From Luzula sylvatica (taxonomy: Eukaryota > Streptophyta > Magnoliopsida > Poales > Juncaceae): DNA of 64,000 bases. Below are positions 34,775 to 46,600 of this stretch, piece after piece; position 1 is the first letter of the stretch; each line of letters begins with the position of its first letter. The stretch lies in NCBI GenBank assembly GCA_946800325.1, contig OX326960.1, forward strand, positions 52,137,355 through 52,201,354, in the 5' to 3' direction. The translations under genes were made by a program, and so were the position numbers. The notes under the pieces were generated by a model. That model was not told where the DNA came from, ran no database searches, and worked only from the letters and a program-made list of their open reading frames with translations.

Positions 34775-37700
34775 ATTGGGAGAAAAGATGTCTCCGATCA
34801 TGCAACAAGATTTGATATTGTGTGCATTTCCACCTATTTTATCGACTTTCATGACGAACTATCTCATGCATTCGGTGAATAAGACGATTCCCGAACTCCA
34901 TGGGATGCTCAAGAACTTTGAGTAGGAGATTCTCAAGGCATCGGGAGAACCCAAAGCAAGAGTTGCTAGGGATGCTCTCATGATTCAAGGTGGCATTTGT
35001 AAGAAACAAAAGTCCAAGGGCGGTGCAGGTAAATCGTTGTCCAAACCAAAGACTAAAGGAAAGGAGAAATCCGAGGATGTCACCAGCTTTCATTGCAAAA
35101 AGAGTGGGCATTGGAAGAAAAATTGCAAGATTTACCTCGAGGAGGTGAAGAAAAGCAAGGGGAAGGCTTTGGAAGCCGGAACCGCAGGTACAACTATTAT
35201 AGATGTTAATATTTCAACTTTGGACAATTGGGTATTAGATACCGGTTGTGGAATTCATATTTGTCGAAATATGCAGGTTCTTCAAAGTAGAAAGAAGTTA
35301 GCATGAGGTGAAGTGGATCTTCGAGTTGGGAATGGAGCAAAGGTTGCTGCATTGGCCGTTGGAGATGTTCATTTAACTTTACCGAGTGGATTTATTATAT
35401 AACTTAATAATTGTTATTTTGTTCCAACTTTGTGTAAGGACATCATTAGTGTTTCGAGATTAGCCAATGATGGTTATGAATTTATTATTAAGAATAATGA
35501 ATTTTCTATTTGTAAGGATAATTTATTCTATGGAAATGTTCTATTAGAAAATGGTCTTTACATTTTAGATCTCAATTACACAAATAATAAGTCCATCTAT
35601 AATATAAATGCAAATCGAATTAAACCTAAGGTTGATAGTAGAACCTACTTTTGGCATTGTCGACTTGGCTATAAAGATGGATTTTTAGACTCATTCGGAT
35701 TTGATTCTTAGGGGAATGTGAATCTTGTTTACTTGGCAAGATGACAAAGGCACCCTTCTCCAAGGTTGGAGAACGGTCCAAGGACTTATTGAAACTTATA
35801 CATTCGGATGCATGTGTTCCAATGAGTACTGAGGCAAGAGGAGGTTATCGATACTTCATAACGTTTACATATTATTATAGTATATATGTGTATATCTACT
35901 TAATGCATAACAAATCTGAATCTTTTGAAAAGTTCAAAGAATTTCAGAATGAAGTGCAAACTCAACTTGACAAGACAATCAAAGCACTTCGATCATATCG
36001 AGGAGGCGAGTATTTGAGCTATGAGTTTGAGGATCATATCAAAGATTGTGGAATCGTTCCACAATTGACTCCACCTTGAACGCCTCAATGGAATGGCTTG
36101 TCCGAAAGGAGGAACCAGACCTTATTGAATATGGTTCGACCGATGATGAGTCAAACTAGTCTCCCAAAATCGTTTTGGGGTTATGCCCTTGAGACAACAA
36201 CTTTTCTAATAAACCACCTTCTAAATCGGTGCAAAAGACTCCATATAAGATATGGACCAGAAAACCTCCGGTGTTATCTTTTGTTAGCTTTTGGGTGTTG
36301 GTTCAAATTTCCTGATAGTTTGATTATTTCAAAACACTGTCATTACTAATGTATACATCCAGAAAAGTGCAGGATAACATAGGTACGATACGAAGATGAA
36401 GGAGGACTTGTGAAGGAGGATTTCATTGGATTACATCAAGAATCAGGACATGAAGTCTCAAGATAAACAAGAAAAGAAGAAAACAAGGAAGGCCATTGGA
36501 ATACATCAAGAATCAAGATGTTGAAGCATTCCGTGAGTGGGATACGCCACAAATAAACCATAGGTACAAACCTAGTAGAACTCAAGTAAAATCATGTTCA
36601 AAATAACAAAGAGTTCAGTCAAGCAGGAAGTGCGTTCTGAACGAACTCAAAGTCCGTTCAGAACGGACTTGCCACATATCAAAACTTTAAACCTTGATTA
36701 GAACCAAACGTGTCACAGGGATGTGTGCGTTCGAACGAACAATCATGTCCGTTCGAACGGACAATTAGAATCCGTTCACCCACCTTCTGAGTGCGTTGAA
36801 CGAACAATCCTTCCTGTGAACGGAAAAATGTAACAGAGATATGTGCGTTCGAACGAACTCACATGTGCGTTCGAACGGACAACCTGGAATCCGTTCACCC
36901 ACTTTTCAGTGCGTTGAACGGACTCTTGTTCCTGTGAACGCAAAATGCTATGTATAATTGAGTCCGTTACGAACGGACATTGTCCGTTCGAACGGACCCA
37001 AGATGTACTTGCACGTTATTTTGAAACGGCTAGTGCAAACTACAAGTGCGTTCTGAACGGACTTTATGCGTTCGAACGCACTACAAGTTTTCTGAAGGAT
37101 TTCTATAGAGAGTATAAATAGAATCCTTCATGGGTCTCTCTCTCCCACTTCTTCACTTTTCAAACATTCAAACCTAAAAAGAGAGAAACCCTAAGCTGTG
37201 ATTATCTATATCCATTGATAGCTTGAGAAACCCTCTTTAGATCGTTGATCTACTTTCGATATTCTCCACTAATCGTATCCCACTTACGTGACCGATCACG
37301 TTGTAGCTCGATTAGTGAAAAAGTGTAATAGGCTAGTGCAACAAAGTGTAAAGAGCCTTAGCTATAGATCGATAGAAGCGTGTAAATCGATCTAGGCAAA
37401 TCCTTGTAATCGAGTTGAGTTGGAATTCAATCGAAAGCCAAAAAGAGGCACAAGGCATTCCCGGAGACGTAGGTACTCGCAAATAATTGAGTCGGTCAAT
37501 TAAGCGAGTAAAGGGTGAGTTAAAGGTACAAAGCAACCACCTACCGAACTTCGTAAACAAACATCTTGTGTTAAAGTATTTGTACGGTATCATCTCTATC
37601 ATCCAAATTATTATTTATTCCGCACCGTAAATTAGGTTTAAATCTAAACTAAGCGTAAGCTAGATTGCCAAATTTACCCCCCTCTAGGTTAGAATTAACC

Positions 37701-38372
37701 AACATTGGGTATGCGACGTTTACGTCCGAAAAATATTTTCGGATAAACTCGATCCCAAATCTGAAAGATGTTTATTTATTGGATATCCTAAGGAAACTAA
37801 AGGATATTACTTCTATAGTCCCGACGAAAACAAGGTTTTCGTAGCTCGTCGAGGTAACTTCTTGGAGGAGGACTTTATCTCTAAACGAGCGAGTGGGAGT
37901 AGAATTGATCTCGAGATGAGGATGTTGAACATATGAAAATTGACCCGAATCCATCAATAGTTGAGGATACCGAGTCAACACAAGGCGCTCTTCGTAGATC
38001 GAGTACGACCCGCCTAGAACCAGTATGATATGGATTTATCGTGACTGATGAAGGCAACATCGAACTCATAGATGATGAGCTGACATCCTACAAAGATGCT
38101 ATGATGAGCGAGGATTCCGACAAATGGCATTATACCATGAAGTCCGAGATTCAATCCATGTACGATAATCAAGTTTGGAACTTGATTGATCCACCTCCCT
38201 TGGTTAAACCCGTGGGATGTAATTGGGTTTTCAAGAAGAAAACCGACATGGATGGGAATGTTCGTACTTATAAAGCAAGGCTATTTGTGAAAGGTCCAAG
38301 CAAATTCATGGTGTAGACTATGATGAAACATTTTCGCCAGTAGCAATGCTTAAATCTATAAGGATTATCCTT
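34775..38372 (+). pseudogene. Degenerate copia gag-pol, interrupted by a solo LTR
   Basis: In order: late gag (SVNKTIPELHGMLKNFE then a stop), a zinc knuckle whose first Cys is Ser (SFHCKKSGHWKKNC), protease WVLDTGCGIHIC, pre-integrase (TYFWHCRLGY, shortened), and integrase TKAPFSKVGERSKDLL ... with the second catalytic Asp lost (RSYRGGEY). At 36295 it is cut by the solo LTR B insertion. It resumes at 37710 (YATFTSEK in a new frame) through the linker to an RT start (EDSDKWHYTMKSEIQSMYDN) and ends at 38372 in mid-RT. Many frameshifts are present. It keeps gag and protease, which the neighbouring minus-strand element lacks. Gag before 34775 is missing. Confidence 0.9.
36296..37704 (+). mobile_element. 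Solo LTR B in copia integrase, TSD TTGGG
   Basis: Begins TGTTGGTTCAAATTTCC and ends AGAATTAACCAACA. It is flanked by TTGGG at 36291-36295 and 37705-37709, and the host integrase reading resumes across the insertion. It has TTCGAA-core palindromes at 36630-37090 (doublets 36725/36747 and 36843/36865), TATA box TATAAATA at 37113-37120, and a CCCCCCTCTAGG tract 20 bp before the end. There is no internal region, hence a solo LTR of 1,409 bp. Confidence 0.93.
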
Positions 38373-38794
38373 GCGTCATGACGCACAACATGGTGTAGAC
38401 CATTGTGTCCGTCATGACAAAACTAGTTAACCCAGTCCGTCACGACGCACAACATTTGTGCGTCACGACGGACCATTATAACTCGTAACGTCCATCTCTT
38501 GGGCTGCACGATACACAGCGTGCGTCACGACGGACCATGACGCACTAACCCTGATACTGTTTTTGACTTGCAATTTTAACTGATTTTAATCGTTTCGAAA
38601 ATGATTAATCATGAAACTCTTTCATGATTACTTCTAGATGCTTTTAATCATCAAATGCTTACACTCTAGCAACATTTTCCATGGTCCTAAACTATAAATT
38701 ATATGAATTATGCCTAGTTGTACATGCAAATTCCGAATAAATCTTATTCGAAATTGATTCGACTGTCGAATCGCGACGATCGCTCTGATACCAT
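38373..38794 (-). mobile_element. Leader fragment of a third copia copy (minus strand), with primer site
   Basis: The plus-strand RT joins at CCTTGCGTCATGACG to CATG-core palindromes (38370-38560), then leader sequence ending with primer site GCTCTGATACCA at 38782-38793. All of gag and pol of this copy is missing. Confidence 0.75.
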
Positions 38795-39304
38795 TGTTGG
38801 GTATCGGTATCACTACCGAGCCCCGCTCAGCAGATTGAGGGGACCGGTCCGATCCGATCCCGAGGACCACGTCGCCGACCCGAGAGTACAAATCCTAAAT
38901 GTAACTATTTCTATAACTATTATAGAGTGTCATACCACGTGAAATTAATCACGGAGAAGGATTGACACGCGCTTGTAGTTGCTCTTCTCGCTGCTCCAAT
39001 CCACGGTAAAACGTGCGTCTCATTCCCGCACGATTCGACACCTTCGATGGAGCTCCGATTTGTTGTAATACAACCGGATCGCTTCCGGTTCGTCCTCGAC
39101 CTTTCTCTCGATTGATCACAAAGGAGGATTTCAGGTGAAATCCCTCTACTCGTATCCACCTCGAGCTTCGTCTTTCGGTTAAGCGCGATTCCCCTAAAAT
39201 CGCCGTAAACTTGCTTGATCATTCAATCTCGTATGGTGTTCTTCTCTCCCCTTTTACTTGTCTCACAAGATCAATTCTCCCATTCATTTACATATCTGGA
39301 ATCA

Positions 39305-39361
<57 letters not shown>

Positions 39362-39785
39362 AGGTCAATATCTTATATTAACCCCATAATTAATGGAGGA
39401 TTAATGGGTATCAAGAAAACTGATAATCCAGAATTTGGAGCACAATCCGTCATGACGCACGAAATGGTGCGTCATGAGGACGTGTCACGAGTACTGAATA
39501 ACGGTTACTCTTATGCTCCGTCAGGACGGACCAACCAGTCCGTCGTGACGCAGCTCCGTCATGACGCACAAACCAGTGCATCACGACGCTATACTCACAT
39601 ATTGGCTTATACAGAATTACCCTTTGGTCCGTCACGACGGACCAACCAGTCCGTCCTGACGGACTATGTAATTTCTGATTGATTTGCCGAATCCTATTAT
39701 GGATCCAATCGTTTCAACGAACTCGTACATTTATCTATCATCATGTGTACAATCTACTAGTTGATCTATAATTATATTTCCACCA
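38795..39785 (-). mobile_element. LTR A-type, minus strand
   Basis: Minus strand starts TGGTGGAAATATAATTATAG and ends CCCAACA. U3 palindromes at 39440-39670 include the doublet 39627/39649 with CACG and CCTG cores. A (GA)n tract of about 52 bp at 39308-39359 lies in the same place as in the other LTR A copies. Its upstream flank is RT sequence of another copia element. Confidence 0.8.
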
Positions 39786-40616
39786 AGATCCAACCGCCGA
39801 AGCGTATGGATCCTTATCCATGTTACTTTTCTCTTCGCTCGATGTTGGACATTGAGCTTTTGAACATTTATACCACTCGACATAGGGAGAAACCCTTTCT
39901 TATAGTTTTGCATGAAAAACCTTTTCCGCACTTTGTCGATATGTACGAACTCTGACTTAGGCCGAGGAGCTTCTTAGATCTATCTCTATACATCTTCACG
40001 CCTAAAATATAGGCGGCCTCTCCTAAATCTTTCATAGAGAAACGAGTATTCAAATACTTCTTAACATCCGATAACATCGGAATGTCGTTTCCTATGATCA
40101 ATACGTCGTCCACATAAAGTACAAGAAACACTACGCGACTCCCACTAACCTTCTTGTTCACACAAGGTTCTTCTTCATTCTTGATACAATTATATTCGCT
40201 TATAACTTCATCAAAATGAATATTCCAATTCCGAGAAGCTTGTTTCAATCCATAAATGGATCATGGAATCTTGCATACTTTCTTAGGAATCTTTGGATCG
40301 ATAAAACCTTCGGGTTGTGTCATGTACACATCCTCCAATAAGTTTTCGTTAAGGAAACCAGTTTTAACATCCATTTGCCATATCTCATAGTCATAATATG
40401 TGGCTATGGCAAGAATAATCCTTATAGACTTAAGCATTGCTACTGGTGAAAACGTTTCATCATAGTCTACACCATGAATTTGGTTGAAGCCTTTCGCAAC
40501 TAGCCTTGCTTTACAAGTATGTACATTCCCATCCATGTCGATTTTCTTCTTGAAAACACACTTACATCCCATGGGTTTAACCAAGGGAGGTGGATCAATT
40601 AAGTACCAAACTTGAT
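39786..40616 (-). pseudogene. Copia reverse-transcriptase fragment
   Basis: Minus-strand pieces QVWYLIDPPPLVKPMGCK, KARLVAKGFNQIHGVDYDET, WQMDVKTGFLNENLLEDVYM and an intact LVLYVDDVLIIGND active-site block. Frameshifts occur at about 40261 and 39930. The upstream end joins satellite DNA in the codon after DPPP...NQV, and the downstream end is the LTR at 39785. Confidence 0.9.
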
Positions 40617-43600
40617 TACACTTTGAGGAGTTCAAATAAATTAGTTTTAGGTCATTTGTATCGTATCTTTTACTACATAACTTTTCACTAAATTTTGTAA
40701 ACACTGAGGAAGTTTTTTTTCCGATTCATAACAATCTTTTAACGCTCAGAGGAGCCCAAATAACGTGTTTTTGAGATGGTTTGGATAGTATCTTTTACTA
40801 CATAACTTTTCACCAAATTTTATAAACACGAATAAAATTTGTTTTTGGATTCATAGAATTTTTTTTACGCTAAGAGGAGTCCAAATAACATGTTTTTGAG
40901 ATGGTTTGGATCAAATCTTTTGTTACGTAATTTTTCACCAAATTTTCCAAACAGTAAGAATGTTTGTTTTTTTATTCATAGCAATCTTTTTACGCTTTGA
41001 GGAGTCCAAATAACTTTATTTTAGATCATTTGTATCGTATCTTTTACGACATAACTTTTCACCAAATTTTACAAACACTAAGAAAACTTGTTTTTCGATT
41101 CATAGCAATCTTTTTACGCTTTGACGAGTTCAAATAACTTGTTTTTAGATCATTTGTATCATATCTTTTACTACATAATTTTTCACCAAATTTTATAAAC
41201 ACTAACAAAGTTTGTTTTTCGATTAAAAACAATATTTTAACGTTATGAGGAGCCCAAATAATGTGTTTTTAAGATGGTTTGGATCAAATCTTTTACTACG
41301 TAACTTTTCACCAAATTGTGCAAACACTAAGAAAGTTTTCTTTTCGATTCATAGCAATCTTTTTACGTTTTGAGGACTTAAAATATCATGTTTTATATCA
41401 TTTGTATCGTATCTTTTACTACATAACTTTTCACCAAATTTTACAAATGCTAAGAGAGTTTGTTTTTTGAATCATAACAATCTTTTAATGCAATGATGAT
41501 TCCAAATAACGTGTTTTTGAGATGGTTTGGATCGAATCTTTTACTACGTAACTTTTCACCAAATTGTGCAAACACTAAGAAAATTTTCTTTTCGATCCAT
41601 AGCAATCTTTTGACCCTTTGAGGAGTTCAAATACATGTTTTTAGATCATTTGTATCGTATTACTACATAACTTTTCACCAAATTTTACAAATACAAAGAA
41701 AGTTTGTTTTCCGATTCATAACAACATTTTAACGCTCCGAGGAGTCCAAATAACGTGTTTTTGAGATGGTTTGGATCGAATCTTTTACAACATAACTTTT
41801 CACCAAATTGTACAAACACTAAGAAAATTTTCTTTTCGATTCATAACAATATTTTTACACCTTGAGGAGTTCAAATAACGTGTTTTTAGAGCATTCGTAT
41901 CATATCTTTTACTACATAACTTTTCACCAAATTTATGAACACTAAGAAAGTTTGTTTTTCGGTTTGTAACAATATTTTAACGCTTTGAGGAGTCCAAATA
42001 ACGTGTTTTTAAGATGGTTAGGATCGAATATTTTAATACGTAACTTCTCACCAAACTGTACAAACATTAAGAAAGTTTTCTTTTCGATTGATAGCAATCT
42101 TTTTATGATTTGAGGAGTTCAAATAATGTGTTTTTAGATTATTTGTATCGTATCTTTTACTACAAAACTTTTCACCAAATTTTACAAACACTAAGAAAGT
42201 TTGTTTTTCGATTCATAACAATCTTTTAATGCTCTATGGAGTCCAAATAACGTGTTTTTGAGATGGTTTGGATCGAATCTTGTACTACAAAACTTGTCAA
42301 CAAATTGTACAAACACTAAGACAGTTTTCTTTTCGATTCATATCAATCTTTTTACGCTTTGAGGAGTTAAAATAATGTGTTTTTGATCATTTGTATCGTA
42401 TCTTTTACTAAAAACTTAGAAAGTTTTCTTTTGGATTTAATGCAATCTTTTTACGTTTTGAGGAGTTCAAATTATTTGTTTTTAGATCATTTATATCGTA
42501 TCTTTTACTACGTAACTTATCACCAAATTTTGCAAACATTAAGAAAGTTTGTTTTTCGATTCATAACAACCTTTTAACGCTCCGAGGAGTCCAAATAGCG
42601 TGTTTTTGAGATGGTTTGGATCGAATCTTGTACTACGTAACTTTTCACCAAATTGTACAAACACTAAAAAAGTTTTCTTATCGATTCATAGAAATCTTTT
42701 TACGCTTAGAGGAGTCGAAATAACATGTTTTTGAGATGGTTTGGATCGAATCTTTGAATACGTAAGTTTTCACCAAATTTTACAAACACTAAAAATGTTT
42801 GTTTTTTTATTCATAGCAATCTTTTTATGCTTTGGGGAGTCCAAATAACTTGTTTTTAGATCAGTTGTATCGTATCTTTGTGACATAACGTTTCACCAAA
42901 TATTACAAATACTAAGAAAACTTGTTTTTCGATTCATAGCAATCTTTTTACGCTTTGAGGTGTTCAAATAACTTGTTTTTAGATCATTTGTATTGTATCT
43001 TTTACTGCATAAAGTTTCTCCAAATTTTATAAATTAAACACTAAGAAAGTTTGTTTTTCTATTCATAACAATCATTTAACGCTATGAGGAGCCCAAATAA
43101 CATTTTTTTAAGATGGTTTGGATCGAATCTTTTACTACGTAACTTTTCACCAAATTGTACAAACGCTACGAAAGTTTTCTTATCGATTCATAGCAATCTT
43201 TTTACGCTTTGTGGAGTTCAAATAACGTGTTTTTAGATCATTAATTTGTATATTATTTTTTACTACATAACTTTTCACCAAAATTTACAAACACTAAGAA
43301 AGCTTTATTTTCAATTCTTAACAATCTTTTAACTCTCCGAGGAGTCCAAATAACGTGTTTTTAGATGATTTGATCGAATCTATTACTACGTAACTTTTCA
43401 CAAAATTGTACAAACACTAAGAAAGTTTTATTTTCGATTCATAACAATATTTTAACGCTATGAGGAACCCAAATAACGTGTTTTTAAGATGGTTGGATCG
43501 AATGTTTTACTACGTAACTTTTCACCAAATTGTACAAACACTCAAAAAGTTTTCTTTTCGATTCATAGCAATTTATTTACGTTTCGAGTTGTTCAAATAT

Positions 43601-46600
43601 CATGTTTTTAGATCATTTGTATCGTATATTTTATTACAAAACTTTTCACCAAATTTGACAAAAGGTAAGAATGTTTGTTTTTCGATTCTAAAATATCTTT
43701 TAACGCTCCGAGGAGTCCAAATAACGTGTTTTTGAGATGGATTGGATAGAATTTTTGACGACATAACTTTTCACCAAATTGTACAAACAATTAGAAAGTT
43801 TTCTTTTCGATTCATAGTAACCTTTTTACGTTTTGAGGAGTTCTAATAATATGTTTTTAGATCAGTTGTATCGTGTCTTTACGACATAACTTTTCACCAG
43901 ATTTTACAAACACTAAGAAAACTTGTTTTTTGATTCATAGCAATCTTTTTACGCTTTGAGGTGTTCAAATAACTTGTTTTTAGATCATTTGTATCGTATC
44001 TTTTACTGCATAACTTTTCACCAAATTTTATAAACACTAAGAAAGTTTGTTTTTCGATTCATAACAATCTTTTAACGCTATGAGGAGCCCAAATAATATT
44101 TTTTTAAGATGGTTTGGATCGAATATTTTACTACGTAACTTTTCACCAAATTGTACAAACGCTACGAAAGTTTTCTTATTGATTCATAGCAATCTTTTTA
44201 CTCTTTGTGGAGTTCAAATAACGTGTTTTTAGATAATTAATTTGTATAGTATTTTTTACTACATAACTTTTCACCAAATTTTACAAACACAAAGAAAGCT
44301 TTATTTTCGATTCTTAACAATCTTTTAACTCTCCGAGGAGTCCAAATAATGTGTTTTTAAGATGGTTGGATCGAATCTTTTACTACGTAACTTTTCACCA
44401 AATTGTACAAACACTAAAAAAAATTTCTTTTCGATTCATGACAATCTTTTTACGTTTCGAAGAGTTAAAATATCATGTTTTTGGATCATTTGTGTCGTAT
44501 CTTTTATTACAAAACTTTTCACCAAATTTGACAATAGGTAAGAAAGTTTGTTTTTCGATTCCTAATAATCTTTTAATGATATGAGGAGTCCAAATAACGG
44601 GGTTTTGAGATGGATTGGATGGAATCTTTGACGAGGTAACTTTTCACCAAATTGTACAAACACTTAGAAAGTTTTCTTTTCGACCCATAGCAACCTTTTT
44701 ACGTTTTGAGGAGTTCATATAAAATGTTTTTAGATCATTTGTATCGTATCTTTTACTACGTAACTTTTCACCAAATTTTACAAACACTTAGAAAGTTTGT
44801 TTTTCGATTTATAACAAACATTTAGCGCTCCGAGGAATCCAAATAACGTGTTTTTGAGATGGTTTCGATCAAATCTTTTACTACATAACTTTTCACCAAA
44901 TTGTACAAACACTAAGAAAATTTTCTTATCGATTCATAGCAATCTTTTTACTCTTTGAGGAGTCAAAATAATGTGTTTTTGAGATGGTTTGGATCGAATC
45001 TTTTATTACGTAACTTTTCACCAAATTGTACAAACACTAAGAAAGTTTTTTTTTCGATTCATGACAATCTTTTAACGCTATGAGGAGCCCAAATAACGTG
45101 TTTTTAAGATGGTTGGATCGAATCTTTTACTACGTAACTTTTCACCAAATTGTACAGACACTAAGAAAGTTTTCTTATCGACTCATAGCAAAATTTTACG
45201 TTTCGAGGAGTTCAAATATCATGTTTTTAGATCATTTGTATCGTATCTTTTACCACATAACTTTTCACCAAATTTTACAAACGGTAAGATAGTTTGTTTT
45301 TCGATTCTTAAAAATCTTTTAACGCTCTGAGGAGTCCAAATAACGTGTTTTTGAGATGGATTGGATGGAATCTTTGACGACGTAACTTTTCACCAAACTG
45401 TACATACACTTAGAAAGTTTTCTTTTCGATTCATAGCAATCTTTTTACGTTTTGAGGAGTTCAAATAATATGTTTTTAGATCATTTGTATCGTATCTTTT
45501 ACTACGTAACTTTTCACCAAATTTCACAAACACTAAGAACGTATGTTTTTCGATTCATAACAATCTTTTAGCTCCGAGGAGTCAAAATAACGTCTTTTTG
45601 AGATGGTTTGGATCGAATCTTTTACTATGTAACTTTTCACCAAATTGTACAAACACTAAGAAAGTTTTCTTATCGATTCATAGCAATCTTTTTACACTTA
45701 GAGGAGTCCAAATAACGTGTTTTTGAGATGATTTGGATCGAATCTTTGAATACGTAAGTTTTCACCAAATTATACAAACACTAAAAATATTTGTTTCTTG
45801 ATTCATTGCAATCTTTTTACACTTTGGGGAGTCCAAATGACTTGTTTTTAGATCAGTTGTATCGTATCTTTTACGACATAACTTTTCACGAAATTTTACA
45901 AACACTAAGAAACCTTATTTTTCGATTCATAGCAATCTTTTTACGCTTTGAGGAGTTCAAATCACTTGTTTTTAGTTCACTTGTATCGTATATTTTACTG
46001 CATAACTTTTTGCCAAATTTTATAAACACTAAGAAAGTTTGTTTTTCGATTCATAACAATCTTTTAACGCTATGAGGAGCCCAAATAACATGTTTTTAAG
46101 ATGGTTTGGATCGAATCTTTTACTACATAACTTTTCACCAAATTGTACAAACGTTAAGAAAGTTTTCTTATCGATTCATAACAATCTTTTTATGCTTTGA
46201 AGAGTACAAATAACTTGTTTTTAGATCATTTGTATTGTATTTTTTACTACATATCTTTTTAAAAAAATTTACAAACACTAAGCTAGTTTGTTTTTCAATT
46301 CATAACAATCTTTTAACGCTCTGAGGCGTCCAAATAACATGTTTTTGAGATGGTTTGGATCGAATATTTTACTACGTAACATTTCACCAAATTGTACAAA
46401 CACTAAGAAAATTTTCTTTTCGATTCATAGCAATCTTTTTACCATTTGAGGATTTCATATAACATGTTTTTAGATCATTTGTATCGTATCTTTTACTACA
46501 TAACTTTTCACCAAATTTTATAAACACTAAGAAAGTTTGTTTTTCGATTCATACCAATCTTTTAACGATCTGAGGAGCCTAAATATCGTGTTTTTAAGAT

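Noticed and set aside
17733..37090. TTCGAA-core palindromes as heat-shock elements.
   Set aside because: Heat-shock elements need GAA and TTC blocks separated by two bases (TTCnnGAA). Here TTC and GAA touch, and other core types lack them.
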